A stretch of 42,932 nucleotides of DNA from DASCNA01 sp036011305 (GCA_036011305.1 DASCNA010000109.1:1-42932); one strand, 5' to 3'; shown: positions 8,776 to 18,017, numbered from the stretch's first letter. Numbers and translations: made by a program. The notes: generated by a model not told the origin, from the sequence alone.

Positions 8776-9351
8776 CTACCTGAATAAATTTTTATAGCAG
8801 CTCCTGCAGAATGACTTATACTGCTCATCTCCGACCATGAACTGCTCTCCGGATTTAACAGGTTTTCCATCTATAAATCTTGCATTATATGTGGATTTTC
8901 TACCACATTCGCACATAGCTTTTATCTCTTCAATCGAATCAGCTACTTCCATCAGTCGTGCTGACGACGGAAAAAGCTTATTTCTAAAATCTGTTCTCAA
9001 TCCATAGCATAAAACAGGTATATCCAGCTTATCAGCCACCTCTGTGAGTTGATCTATTTGTTCAACAGTAAAAAAATGTGCCTCATCAATAAAAACAGCT
9101 TTTATATCCCTATTATCAATCTCTACTATTTTTCTTATCATTTCATAAAAATCATCTGTTTCTGAAACAATAGATGCCGGCACAGCCAAGCCAACTCTAC
9201 TTAAAACCTGTCCTCCGCATCTTGTCCCTATTTCCGGGACAAAGACAAGAGTTCCCATACCGCGTTCTCTATAATTGTATTCAGCCCTAATTAAATCAAG
9301 ACTTTTAGCGGATCCCATCACACCATGTTTAAAATAGATTTTTCTACTCAT
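8776..9351 (-). CDS. tdk: thymidine kinase
   Basis: The 191-residue protein is a type II thymidine kinase, phosphorylating thymidine to dTMP for salvage. It has a P-loop region HGVMGSAKS (9-17), the DEAHFF Mg-binding motif near residues 110-115, and the C-terminal zinc site made of CECG and CRSCYKN. The P-loop reads GSAKS rather than the commoner GSGKS or NSGKS, a variation I believe occurs in some bacterial enzymes, so I expect it to be active. The ATG is preceded by AGGGAA. It lies downstream of pfp, but a terminator between them (9378-9425) suggests separate transcription. It complements ThyX encoded 3 kb away. Confidence 0.92.
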   Translation of the reverse strand: MSRKIYFKHGVMGSAKSLDLIRAEYNYRERGMGTLVFVPEIGTRCGGQVLSRVGLAVPASIVSETDDFYEMIRKIVEIDNRDIKAVFIDEAHFFTVEQIDQLTEVADKLDIPVLCYGLRTDFRNKLFPSSARLMEVADSIEEIKAMCECGRKSTYNARFIDGKPVKSGEQFMVGDEQYKSFCRSCYKNLFR

Positions 9352-9377
9352 TATTCCCTACCCGTTCAATAAATAAA

Positions 9378-9425
9378 AATGATGTTGATCTCCTGTTTAT
9401 CAGGTACTTTATATCAACATCATTT
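9378..9425 (-). terminator. terminator of the asd-pfp operon
   Basis: On the minus strand AATGATGTTGAT (9414-9425) pairs with ATCAACATCATT (9378-9389), enclosing a second small hairpin (CCTG...CAGG), followed by a T-rich run (TTTTATTTATT). It starts within 10 bases of the pfp stop. Confidence 0.75.
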
Positions 9426-9431
9426 CATAAA

Positions 9432-11102
9432 TTAATTGTCTTTATACATCTTTATTTCAAGTTCCAATGTTTTATTTGAAACATCACACACTTCTTTTGG
9501 TCCAAAATACTGTATCGGTCCCGGATAAAGATAACAGTTTTTCTTAGCCCATTTGTCTTTATGCGACAAATAATCCAGATATGGTCCACCGTCAAGTTTG
9601 ACCAGTGCTTTCTGTATTACAGGTTTATCTTCTCCATGACGTCTTTCAATATTCATCATCATTGTTATAGGAACGCCGCCTGCGTACCAATTATCAACAT
9701 TGTCACTTAAATTTCTGACAGATGACATGTAGCCAGTTTTCTTGGCTCCGATCAAAGCTGCAGCAGTATATCCAAGACTGTAACAGTAATTTGAGTCAAA
9801 ATTAGAGGGTGCAGCACATCTGCCTTCATAACCGAAGAAATGATTCAATGCACTGAATTTTCCACTGAAAGCACCTTCACTCTTAAGTTCCAGCAACCTG
9901 TCTTCAAGCAGTTCAATAAGCAGTTTTTCAGTTTCTATTCTTGAAACTTGAACATTTCCATGGGGATCCCTGTCCATAATTAACTGTCTGCGAATATCCC
10001 TTGGCAAAGTTAAATAAACTTTTGCAGAAACTGCGGATAATTTACCTGTAAGGTAATCAACTTTTTCCTGTTCTCCGCTGAATTCCTCCAGAGCTTCTTT
10101 ATGGTTTGCAATATTATCATTAAGCTCACCAATTAAAACATGCATTTCAGGGATAAACTCAATAAGTCCTTCAGGGACAAGAACTACTCCATAGTCATAT
10201 CCTTTTTCAGATCTTTTGAGTATTACTTTCGTCATGCTGTTAATGATATCTCTCAAAGTACGTTTTTTATCAGCTACCTCTTCACCTATGAGAGTAATGT
10301 TTGGGTGAGTCTGTAAAGCACATTCAAGTGTAATATGCGAAGCAGATCTTCCCATCAATTTAACAAAATGCCAATATTTCTTTGCTGAATTAGCATCTTT
10401 TTGAATATTACCTATCAATTCAGCATATACTTTGCATGCAGTGTCAAAACCGAATGAAGTTTCAATTTGTTCATTTTTTAAATCGCCATCAATCGTTTTA
10501 GGGCAGCCAATTACCTGAATAGGAACATTATTTACTGCATAATACTCAGCTAACAGACAAGCGTTTGTGTTAGAGTCATCTCCACCTATAATTACAATAG
10601 CATTAATATCCAGAGCTTTACAATTCTTAGCTGTAATATCAAATTGTTCTTCAGTTTCAAGTTTAGTACGCCCTGATCCTATAATGTCGAAACCGCCAGT
10701 ATTTCTATAATCATCAAGTAATTCTTCAGTAATGTCAACGTATTTATTATCAATAAAGCCACCTGGTCCACCTAAAAAACCATATAGTTTATTATCATTA
10801 TTCAATGACTTTAATCCGTCAAATAAACCTGCAATTACATTATGTCCACCAGGGGCCTGGCCTCCTGATAAAACAACAGCAACTCTAATTGTATTGTGAA
10901 CCAGTTTAGATGGCGAGTCAGTAAATTTAAGAATAGGCAGACCATAAGTTTTCTTAAAGAGTTCCTTTATTTTCTCTCTGTTTGCAACAGAGTGTGTAGG
11001 ATTGCCTTCTTCAATATCTATATTAGCTCCATTACGCAGTGATTTAGGTAACTTAACTTTATATTCTTTTCTTGCTGCCTGTAAAGGCGATATTTTATTC
11101 AT
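9432..11102 (-). CDS. pfp: PPi-dependent 6-phosphofructokinase (long type)
   Basis: The 556-residue enzyme makes fructose 1,6-bisphosphate from fructose 6-phosphate using pyrophosphate, and can run in reverse. Its length matches the long PFP class of plants, spirochaetes and Bacteroidetes rather than the ~320-residue ATP enzymes. The phosphate-donor loop reads GGDDSNTNA (173-181); Asp in place of the second Gly of the ATP-type GGDGS marks PPi specificity. PKTIDGDLKN (201-210) carries the PPi-type Lys, and MGRSASH is the sugar-phosphate region. It starts 21 bases after asd and so is probably its operon partner. It indicates an energy-saving anaerobic glycolysis. Confidence 0.93.
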   Translation of the reverse strand: MNKISPLQAARKEYKVKLPKSLRNGANIDIEEGNPTHSVANREKIKELFKKTYGLPILKFTDSPSKLVHNTIRVAVVLSGGQAPGGHNVIAGLFDGLKSLNNDNKLYGFLGGPGGFIDNKYVDITEELLDDYRNTGGFDIIGSGRTKLETEEQFDITAKNCKALDINAIVIIGGDDSNTNACLLAEYYAVNNVPIQVIGCPKTIDGDLKNEQIETSFGFDTACKVYAELIGNIQKDANSAKKYWHFVKLMGRSASHITLECALQTHPNITLIGEEVADKKRTLRDIINSMTKVILKRSEKGYDYGVVLVPEGLIEFIPEMHVLIGELNDNIANHKEALEEFSGEQEKVDYLTGKLSAVSAKVYLTLPRDIRRQLIMDRDPHGNVQVSRIETEKLLIELLEDRLLELKSEGAFSGKFSALNHFFGYEGRCAAPSNFDSNYCYSLGYTAAALIGAKKTGYMSSVRNLSDNVDNWYAGGVPITMMMNIERRHGEDKPVIQKALVKLDGGPYLDYLSHKDKWAKKNCYLYPGPIQYFGPKEVCDVSNKTLELEIKMYKDN

Positions 11103-11123
11103 CTTACTATCTCCACCTAATAA

Positions 11124-12137
11124 TTAACCTTCTATCAGGCACTCTGCTATTTGCACAGCATTCAGGGCAGCACCTTTAAGAAGCTGATCACCTGCCACAA
11201 ATATACTGAGGCCTTTTTTATCATTTCTTGATATATCCTGTCTGATTCTTCCAACCAAAACATCATATTTGCCTGTTGCATCTATGGGCATTGGATATAC
11301 ATTCCTGTCAACATCATCAACAACTTCTACTCCGGGAGCTCCGTTTAACAGTTCTCTTGCTTCAGCAGGTGTAATATCTTCTTCACACTCAATAAGTAAA
11401 GATTCACTGTGTGCTCTAAAAATAGGAAGTCTGACACATGTACAATTAACCTGAAGATCAGGGTCATGCATAATTTTCCTACTCTCATAAACCATTTTCA
11501 TTTCCTCTTTTGTATAATCGTTTTCCAAAAATACATCTATATGAGGAAATAGGTTAAAAGCTATCTGATGAGGGAAAAGTTCAATTTTTGGTTCTTCTCC
11601 TTTTAATATACTTTTTGACTGTTCTTCCAGTTCGGCCATAGCCTGCGCTCCTGCACCGCTTGAAGCCTGATATGTTGAAGCTATCACTCTTTTAATTTTT
11701 TTAGCTTTATGCAGAGGATATAGAGGAACCTGCATTATAATCGTTGAACAGTTAGGATTAGCTATGATACCTTTATGAAGTTTAATATCTTCAGGATTTA
11801 CTTCAGGCACTACAAGAGGGACATCATCATCCATTCTAAATGCACTTGAGTTATCAATAACCACAGCACCGGCCTTAACTGCGGCAGGTCCGAACTCTTT
11901 TGATCTTGCTGCCCCGGCACTGAACAGAGCTATATCAATATTTTCAAATGAATCTTGTGTTAACTCTTCAACCTTTATATCTTTTCCTCTAAATTTTAAA
12001 GTCTTACCTACAGATCTTGCAGAAGCTAAAAGTTTTAAATTATTTACAGGAAAGTTATTTTGTTCAAGAACTTTCATCATTTCAACCCCGACTGCTCCGG
12101 TTGCACCGGCAATCGCCACATTATATTTTTTACTCAT
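11124..12137 (-). CDS. asd: aspartate-semialdehyde dehydrogenase
   Basis: The 337-residue enzyme reduces aspartyl phosphate to aspartate semialdehyde with NADPH, the branch point for lysine/diaminopimelate, threonine and methionine. Seen here are the N-terminal NADP fold (GATGAVG, 11-17), the catalytic Cys130 in NPNCSTI, and the RLPIFRAHSES segment holding the catalytic His. Length is normal. An AGGTAAG site precedes the ATG. It is the first gene of a two-gene unit with pfp and is divergent from thyX across a 230-base AT-rich region. Confidence 0.94.
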   Translation of the reverse strand: MSKKYNVAIAGATGAVGVEMMKVLEQNNFPVNNLKLLASARSVGKTLKFRGKDIKVEELTQDSFENIDIALFSAGAARSKEFGPAAVKAGAVVIDNSSAFRMDDDVPLVVPEVNPEDIKLHKGIIANPNCSTIIMQVPLYPLHKAKKIKRVIASTYQASSGAGAQAMAELEEQSKSILKGEEPKIELFPHQIAFNLFPHIDVFLENDYTKEEMKMVYESRKIMHDPDLQVNCTCVRLPIFRAHSESLLIECEEDITPAEARELLNGAPGVEVVDDVDRNVYPMPIDATGKYDVLVGRIRQDISRNDKKGLSIFVAGDQLLKGAALNAVQIAECLIEG

Positions 12138-12369
12138 TACTACTTACCTATGATTGAGTTAACAAGGGATTAACATATATAAAATATATATTTATATACT
12201 AAATAAAGACTTTACATTAGTCTAAATAGAAAAAGAATCAAAAAAAAATCTCATTAGAACTCAAAATTATCAAATTATTTTAAAACAAAATTTATTCACT
12301 GCTGATTTTTCTAATTAATGGTTTATAAATTATTATTAATAAATAAATTTAATTATTGGAGAAAATAAG

Positions 12370-13056
12370 ATGCTTAATGTTAACATTCCTCCTGAAAAAC
12401 ATGTAAAAGTACTGGATAATCAGGGCTGGATCGGGCTTATTGATACAATGGGAACTGAAGCAACAGTTGTAAATGCGGCCAGAGTATCATTTGGTAAAAT
12501 GAGAAAAGAGATGAATTCTAAAGATATTGTATTGCTGGAATATCTTATTGAAAACAAACATACAAGCCCGCTGGAACACCTGGTGTTTACATTCAGTGTC
12601 CACTGCCCTCTCTTTATAAGGAGTCAATGGCATAGGCATAGAACCTGGTCATATAACGAACTTTCACGACGCTATACTGAAGACGATATTACGTTCTATA
12701 CACCTCAGCATTTAAGACAGCAAGCTGTCATTGACAGACAGGCTTCAGTTGAAAACCCTGATTTTGAATATGCTTCACTGGTAAGCGATATAGATAAACA
12801 TAACAAAAATTCTCTAAAATTTTATGAACACCTGCTAGAGAAAGGCGTTTGCAGAGAACAGGCCAGAGGAGTCCTTCCTCAAAATATGATGGTAACTTTC
12901 TGGGGTACAGTGAACCTCGGCAATCTTATCCATTTTCTAGACCTGAGAGATCATGATCATGCACAGTGGGAAATAAGGGAATATGCAATTGCTATAAAAA
13001 AATTAATTACTCCTTGTATACCCAATGTAGCAAACTATCTTAAGTGGAAAATTTAA
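12370..13056 (+). CDS. thyX: flavin-dependent thymidylate synthase
   Basis: The 228-residue protein carries the diagnostic ThyX motif RHRTWSYNELSRRY at 89-102 (RHRxxSxNExSxRY). It methylates dUMP to dTMP using methylenetetrahydrofolate and reduced FAD, so no dihydrofolate is produced. Further conserved parts are KHTSPLEH (63-70) and GVCREQARGVLP, the substrate-binding region. A GGAGA site precedes the ATG. A hairpin terminator follows, making it monocistronic unless read-through reaches the permease. Confidence 0.94.
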   Translation: MLNVNIPPEKHVKVLDNQGWIGLIDTMGTEATVVNAARVSFGKMRKEMNSKDIVLLEYLIENKHTSPLEHLVFTFSVHCPLFIRSQWHRHRTWSYNELSRRYTEDDITFYTPQHLRQQAVIDRQASVENPDFEYASLVSDIDKHNKNSLKFYEHLLEKGVCREQARGVLPQNMMVTFWGTVNLGNLIHFLDLRDHDHAQWEIREYAIAIKKLITPCIPNVANYLKWKI

Positions 13057-13083
13057 AAAAGTCACTCTAAAAAATAATAACAG

Positions 13084-13123
13084 GCGATAAGTAGTTCATC
13101 ACAGACTCTTCTTATCGCTTTTT
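13084..13123 (+). terminator. terminator after thyX, abutting the permease start
   Basis: GCGATAAG (13084-13091) pairs with CTTATCGC (13111-13118), loop of 19 bases, then TTTTT to 13123. It ends 6 bases before the next ATG, so it may end thyX transcription and also influence the next gene. Confidence 0.65.
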
Positions 13124-13129
13124 ACATAT

Positions 13130-14326
13130 ATGAATAAAGCTTCTGTAAATCGTCAATTTGGCAGTATTTTTCTAATAATAGGAACCGAAATCGGGGCAGG
13201 GATACTGGCACTGCCGATACTTCTTGCACATATTGGACTCTTTGCAAGCAGTATCATTCTTATATCTGCGTGGGCCGTTATGCTTTTTACTGCACTTTTA
13301 ATCTGCGAAATAAATTCATCAATGGAAAGTAAAATCAGTTTTGCATCTATGGCTGAAAAATTTCTGGGAAAGCCTGGTAAAATATTTATTATCATAATTT
13401 TCTGGTGTACACTCTCAAGTATCGGTATGGCATATATCTCTGCTGCAGGTTCAACATTAAACCACTTAATAAATACACCGGTAATATTTTCATCTGTAAT
13501 TTTTGTTCTTATATTCGGTCTTTTTATTTTTTTAGGCACAAATGTAGTTGATTATGCAAACAGGATTCTTCTCAGTTCTAAACTGGCAATGTTCATTATT
13601 GCAACCGGGCTGCTTTTCACAACCATAAAAATAAGCAATCTGGATATTCCTCCTCAGCTAACTACCCTTGTATCTTCTTTTCCAGCAATAATTACCGCTT
13701 TTATTCTTCACAATATAATACCAAGTATAAGAACGTACCTTAGTGAAGACAAAAAGGCATTATTCAGGGTAGTAATAATCGGCAGCTTAATTCCATTAAT
13801 TCTTTATATATTATGGGTAATAAGTGTTGTTGGTAATATCCCTCAGACAGGTCCTCACAGCTTTGCTTTATTATTACAGAAAAAAACGCACTCAAATGTT
13901 GGTGATATTTTAAAATTGATATCTCTCAACGTACATAGCAGCACAATAGTGTTTTCACTTAACTTTGTCGCAGCAATATCCATAACAACTTCTTTTTTAG
14001 GAACATCTATATCTTTATATCATTTCACACAGGATATTTTTGCCCACAAAACAAAAAGCATAATATACTATCACGTTCTTCCTGTAATCCTCACATTTAT
14101 CATTCCATTAGCCATAGTTATCAAGTACCCTAATATATTTATCACAGCTTTAAGTTATGCAGGAATAGGTGCAACGATTCTTTTTGTCCTTTTTCCTATC
14201 ATTATGATTAAAATACTATTAAAGTCTGGCTACGTAATGCCTTCATGGATATTACAAAACAACTTAATACTTAATATTGTTTTCATTGTTGGGATTGGAA
14301 TTATTTTAATTCAGTTCTGCAGTTAA
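13130..14326 (+). CDS. aromatic amino acid permease (Mtr/TyrP/TnaB family)
   Basis: The 398-residue protein with about 11 hydrophobic helices belongs to the hydroxy/aromatic amino acid permease family. The first helix, GTEIGAGILALPI, matches the family GTxIGAGMLALP signature. These proteins import tryptophan or tyrosine with protons. The ATG at 13130 is supported because the following residues match the family N-terminus, but it has no ribosome-binding site and lies just after the T-run of the thyX terminator. Translation may depend on read-through or an unseen promoter. Tryptophan versus tyrosine cannot be decided. Confidence 0.85.
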   Translation: MNKASVNRQFGSIFLIIGTEIGAGILALPILLAHIGLFASSIILISAWAVMLFTALLICEINSSMESKISFASMAEKFLGKPGKIFIIIIFWCTLSSIGMAYISAAGSTLNHLINTPVIFSSVIFVLIFGLFIFLGTNVVDYANRILLSSKLAMFIIATGLLFTTIKISNLDIPPQLTTLVSSFPAIITAFILHNIIPSIRTYLSEDKKALFRVVIIGSLIPLILYILWVISVVGNIPQTGPHSFALLLQKKTHSNVGDILKLISLNVHSSTIVFSLNFVAAISITTSFLGTSISLYHFTQDIFAHKTKSIIYYHVLPVILTFIIPLAIVIKYPNIFITALSYAGIGATILFVLFPIIMIKILLKSGYVMPSWILQNNLILNIVFIVGIGIILIQFCS

Positions 14327-14406
14327 TATTCCAGCTGACTTAAAAATTAAAATAAATAATCAAAAAACAGAATTGATTAATTTTTTAATTCCAATATTAT
14401 TTAATA

Positions 14407-14630
14407 TCAATTATAATCTGGTTCTTTATATAAAGTTTCTTTCTTTGCTAGAATGTCAAATTTATAAACTTTTTCTGTCCAATCATCCTGTTTTAATCCT
14501 CAAAAGCTACTGAAACAACTTTCTTGTTACACTTAGCTATTTCTACTACATCTTCAATTATCTTTTTAGTCAATAACTGTTTTTGCTTTTCTGTTTTTCC
14601 TTCAATAAGCTTTATTGTAATATGCGGCAT
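14407..14630 (-). pseudogene. 4-oxalocrotonate tautomerase-like gene (PptA type), frameshifted
   Basis: Minus-strand reading from ATG 14628-14630, with a good AGGAGAG site, gives 45 residues beginning MPHITIKLIEG and ending VVSVAFED, then TAA at 14493-14495. One frame over, the reading resumes with LKQDDWTEKVYKFDILAKKE and ends at TGA 14407-14409. Joined, the two parts give a 74-residue protein matching small tautomerases of the PptA/4-oxalocrotonate type in length and sequence, including the Pro that becomes the catalytic N-terminus. A single missing base would explain this. No canonical slippery heptamer lies at the junction, so I call it a pseudogene. It begins 28 bases after the dehydrogenase stop, so it was the last gene of that operon. 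Confidence 0.75.
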
Positions 14631-14657
14631 GACTTACTCTCCTAATTCGTTTAATAA

Positions 14658-15524
14658 TTATTTCATTGATTTATTAATCTTCATCTGATAGAGATAGCTC
14701 CAGTCTTTGTTCTCTAATCCAGTATTTAAAGCTTCAATCATTTCTGTATAGACATGTTGATTGATACTGGAATACATGTTAGAAGATTCGAATAATTCTT
14801 TTGCATAAACAACATCTTTCATAGCAGTTTTCATTGGAAAATTAATATTTTTAAAATCTTTATTTTTCATTTTATCTATGTAGATTCCCATAACATGATT
14901 AGGAAACATTAAATGCAAAATTTCCTGCATAGTTTCCATATCAAATCCTTTCTTTTCACATAATGTGTAAGTGTCGGCAAAAATACTCATTGAACTTACT
15001 AACAAATAATTTACAATGATTTTAGCCATATTTGAATGAGAGGGTTTTCGGCTGACATATATCACTTTACCGCTGTAAAATTTCACTATCGTCTTTACAA
15101 TATCACATTTACTTTTATCACCGGCCAAAAATGTTGTTGCTTTTTTCTGTCGAAGGACAGCCGGAGTGCCTGATACCGTCGCTGATATGTACATTGTATT
15201 ATTATCATTGTGCATTTTTTCAAGTTTATCAGCACAGATTTCTGAAACTGTAGTTATTCCAACATGAACAGCATTGGTTTTCATGCACTTAATCATTTGT
15301 TCAGCAACATCAAGTACTGATTTATCATCAAATAAACACGATATGATAATATCAGCATTATTAACTGCTTCTAAAATTGAAGAAGCAACTTTTGCTCCTT
15401 TAATTTTGAAAGGCAATATTTTATCTATTGTTCTGTTATAAATTGTGATTTTACAATTAGAATCTAATAAACAGTCGGCAATTGCCTGCCCCATTTTTCC
15501 TAAACCGATTAATGATATATTCAT
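14658..15524 (-). CDS. 3-hydroxyisobutyrate dehydrogenase-like NAD(P)-dependent oxidoreductase
   Basis: The 288-residue protein is a beta-hydroxyacid dehydrogenase (6-phosphogluconate dehydrogenase-like fold). Features are the Rossmann motif GLGKMG near residue 7, the substrate loop SGTPAVLRQKKATTFLAGD (family pattern SGG...A..G.L...GGD), and the NMAKIIVNYLL helix carrying the catalytic Lys. ATG 15524 is chosen because AAGG lies 8-9 bases upstream; the ATG at 15539 has none. Members oxidise or reduce 3-hydroxy acids such as 3-hydroxyisobutyrate or tartronate semialdehyde; the substrate is unknown. It sits between two broken genes (cyclase fragment 27 bases upstream, tautomerase 28 bases downstream), the only intact survivor of a former operon. 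Confidence 0.8.
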   Translation of the reverse strand: MNISLIGLGKMGQAIADCLLDSNCKITIYNRTIDKILPFKIKGAKVASSILEAVNNADIIISCLFDDKSVLDVAEQMIKCMKTNAVHVGITTVSEICADKLEKMHNDNNTMYISATVSGTPAVLRQKKATTFLAGDKSKCDIVKTIVKFYSGKVIYVSRKPSHSNMAKIIVNYLLVSSMSIFADTYTLCEKKGFDMETMQEILHLMFPNHVMGIYIDKMKNKDFKNINFPMKTAMKDVVYAKELFESSNMYSSINQHVYTEMIEALNTGLENKDWSYLYQMKINKSMK

Positions 15525-15550
15525 AATATTTACCTTCATATTTAGAATTA

Positions 15551-15883
15551 TTATTTATTTAATATTGCTACGGCTCTAATTGGAGAACCGCTTCCATTTC
15601 TAATTCTCAATGGGTACCCTGAAAAAATGAATTTTTTTCCAACTACTTTTTCTAAATTACATAGGTTTTCTATGTGTGGAACACCAAATTGTTTTAAGTG
15701 CATATGAACTGGATAATTTTTTGTGCCTGCTATATCAGGCCTTGGTGTATCAACTCCCCAATTTTTGATTTTTCTCTCTTCAATTAAATAAGAAGCAGCT
15801 TCATACGAAAAACCGGAATATCCTGTTAAGTATTCATTTGATGGATAATAATTATTAAAATGGGAAATACAGGAAATATTGAA
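15551..15883 (-). pseudogene. C-terminal fragment of a cyclase-family (kynurenine formamidase-like) gene
   Basis: An open frame of 110 codons with no start codon reads as the C-terminal half of a cyclase/arylformamidase family protein (PF04199). Diagnostic stretches are YSGFSYEAASYLIEE, WGVDTPRPDI, NYPVHMHLKQFGVPHIENL and SGYPLRIRNGSGSPIRAVAI, matching the usual GLS-EAA, GVDTPS, VH..LL..GI.IIENL and P....GG.GSP.R blocks. Family members are about 210-250 residues, so roughly the first half is missing. The frame is closed upstream by a stop at 15884-15886. The lost part includes the metal-binding HxGTHxD motif, so the fragment cannot be active. Confidence 0.75.
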
Positions 15884-15895
15884 TTAAATTAATCA

Positions 15896-15934
15896 CAGCG
15901 ATAAACAGAAATTAGAGTATACTTTTTATCGCTG
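15896..15934. terminator. hairpin after the aldehyde oxidoreductase gene
   Basis: CAGCGATAAA (15896-15905) pairs perfectly with TTTATCGCTG (15925-15934). It lies 35 bases beyond the minus-strand stop at 15969. T-rich sequence after it is weak. The stem shares GCGATAA...TTATCGC with the terminator at 13084. Confidence 0.5.
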
Positions 15935-15968
15935 ATTTCATTTACAACCAAGCCAAGATCAGGTTTTT

Positions 15969-17933
15969 TTATGGCAAAACTACCTCTTTAACCAGTACAT
16001 CTGCAACATCTGAAAGGCCAAGAGATTTGAGTTTCTTACGAGTGGGAAGTGATGTTTCCTTATCCCATCCGTGGCATACATAATACTCATCAAGTAATTC
16101 GTTCAAATAATCTTCAGCTTTCATTCCTTTACCATATTCAACAGCCACAGGTTCCTTCATCCAACGCTCACATAATCGGTCATCTTCCCTCCGCAATCCA
16201 ATACGAATGTTAAATGCCTTCTCCAAATTGCAGGCACGTTCACCTGCAAGTAGAAGTTCATCAGAATTTATAGAAATTCCTGTCATTGCCCCAAGTGCAT
16301 CTGCAAACAAGCGCATTGGAAAATGTATTGGATCAAACATTGGTTGGATAAGACAGACACCCAAACTGTTGATAGCAGCCACATAGGTTTCTGATAAAAC
16401 GACAGAAGCAGCCTTCATGTCAGTGGTATATTTAACGCTTGCATCATCAGAGCCAAACTGTTCTATTGCAAAATCTTTTTGAGAGGCTTTTTCCATAAAG
16501 GTAAATCCCTTAAGATGATCGGCTCCGCGCGATGCTACTGCAAGATTCAAAGCCCAAGACGGAAACATACGTACATCTTCGGGAAATGCAGTACCACCTT
16601 TTCCGCAAAGTTTATAGGATTGTGTTGAAACATTAAGCTTTTTATCCAATGCTTCAGCAAGTTTTTCAACATTATGCGAACACATTTTTCCAAGTTCGTT
16701 TTTCTGAAAAACAATAGCCCTGATAACTTTTAGAACTGTATCAAAGTTTCCCCAATCCATGGAAAGGGATTCCCCAAACCATTCTTTCATATGTTCTTCT
16801 TTTATAATATTACGCTGCCATAGTTCCATTAAAAAAGGTAGAATTCCACCTATTTCTCCAATGTCGATTCCATAGTCATTACATAAACGATGAAGATAGG
16901 TTATTGCTGCAAAGTCAGGAATATCGCACCCCATACCAAAGCTTGCAACTGTAAGGTATTCCGGAGAGCCTGTAATAGGCCCGGCGAGTTGTTTTGCTAT
17001 CTTAGATGTTTTTCCATTTATCTGACAGGATGAGTCACACCCCAATGTGCAGCCAGGCGAACACGAAAGATCTCTAAGTTTTATAGTTTCTGTATAACTG
17101 TCAGCCTTCATCAAGTTTATTTTATCATCCGGGACTTTTGAGAATTGATTATTCCGATAAGCATTGCTTCCAACTGCATCATAGAAATCAGTTACCTGAA
17201 GAGTACCGTTCTTTTTGAATTCATATACTGCCTTGTCTGCGTCAATAGCTTTGAATATTTGTTCAGTAGCAGCAATAACTGCATTAGAATTGTCTACTAT
17301 GAGGCCATGAGTTCCACATGCCACAATTGCTTTCAGGTTTTTGCTTCCGGCGACACAACCCGAACCAGTACGCCCTGCAGCACGTTCCTCTGTTGCTATG
17401 ATACAGGCAAAGCGCACTAAATTTTCACCTGCTTGTCCGATACACGCAATTCCGGCTTCTGTAGAAATTCCTTCCGAACGTAATTTATCGAATGTTGCGT
17501 GAGTACCCAGTCCCCACAGATGTGTGGCATCTCTAATCTCTACTTTGGAATCTTCAATATACAGGTAAACAGGTTTCTTTGCTTTTCCGGTAATTACAAG
17601 ATGATCTATTCCAGCCCAACGCAATTGTGAACCAATTGTGCCCCCGCATGTAGTATCTCCAAAAAAACCGGTTACCGGCGATTTAAATGTAAATTTCATT
17701 TTGCTTCCCAATCCGAAACCGGTAGCCCCTAACGGCCCAAGTCCTGCAATGAGCACATCTTGATCCCTTAACGGATCAATATTAGGATCAACATCGAGAA
17801 AATGCTCCCAGAGAAGCCAGTCATTAATTCCCATACCTCCTATATATTTTTTTGCCAATTTTTCAGGTAGAGCTTCACGTTTTACTGTAGCTGTTGTCAA
17901 GTCAACTCTCAATATATCTCCATAGCCATTCAT
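15969..17933 (-). CDS. tungsten-type aldehyde:ferredoxin oxidoreductase
   Basis: The 654-residue enzyme is of the AOR family, which oxidises aldehydes to acids with a bis-pyranopterin tungsten cofactor and passes electrons to ferredoxin; acid reduction is also possible. The 4Fe-4S ligands are C291, C295 and C299 (CSPGCTLGC) with the distant C527 in NSLGVC. The N-terminal pterin-binding part includes GGMGIN (32-37), TGKAKKPVY and GRTGSGCVAGSKNLKAI. Length is slightly above the classic ~605. It is preceded 84 bases upstream by a polyferredoxin gene on the same strand, its likely electron partner. A local HTH-PAS regulator is divergent from the pair. In a peptide fermenter it would oxidise aldehydes derived from amino acid 2-oxo acids. 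Confidence 0.9.
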   Translation of the reverse strand: MNGYGDILRVDLTTATVKREALPEKLAKKYIGGMGINDWLLWEHFLDVDPNIDPLRDQDVLIAGLGPLGATGFGLGSKMKFTFKSPVTGFFGDTTCGGTIGSQLRWAGIDHLVITGKAKKPVYLYIEDSKVEIRDATHLWGLGTHATFDKLRSEGISTEAGIACIGQAGENLVRFACIIATEERAAGRTGSGCVAGSKNLKAIVACGTHGLIVDNSNAVIAATEQIFKAIDADKAVYEFKKNGTLQVTDFYDAVGSNAYRNNQFSKVPDDKINLMKADSYTETIKLRDLSCSPGCTLGCDSSCQINGKTSKIAKQLAGPITGSPEYLTVASFGMGCDIPDFAAITYLHRLCNDYGIDIGEIGGILPFLMELWQRNIIKEEHMKEWFGESLSMDWGNFDTVLKVIRAIVFQKNELGKMCSHNVEKLAEALDKKLNVSTQSYKLCGKGGTAFPEDVRMFPSWALNLAVASRGADHLKGFTFMEKASQKDFAIEQFGSDDASVKYTTDMKAASVVLSETYVAAINSLGVCLIQPMFDPIHFPMRLFADALGAMTGISINSDELLLAGERACNLEKAFNIRIGLRREDDRLCERWMKEPVAVEYGKGMKAEDYLNELLDEYYVCHGWDKETSLPTRKKLKSLGLSDVADVLVKEVVLP

Positions 17934-18017
17934 TGTATATTTCCTTTCAATTCAAATACATAACTAAAACTTAATGCCTACCTATGTAAGCCAAAAACTG
18001 TACGCATTCTATTTTTC

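Noticed and set aside
8776..9351. Inactive thymidine kinase because of the Ala in the P-loop
   Set aside because: The rest of the P-loop, DEAHFF and zinc cysteines are intact, and such P-loop variation is, to my knowledge, found in active bacterial enzymes.
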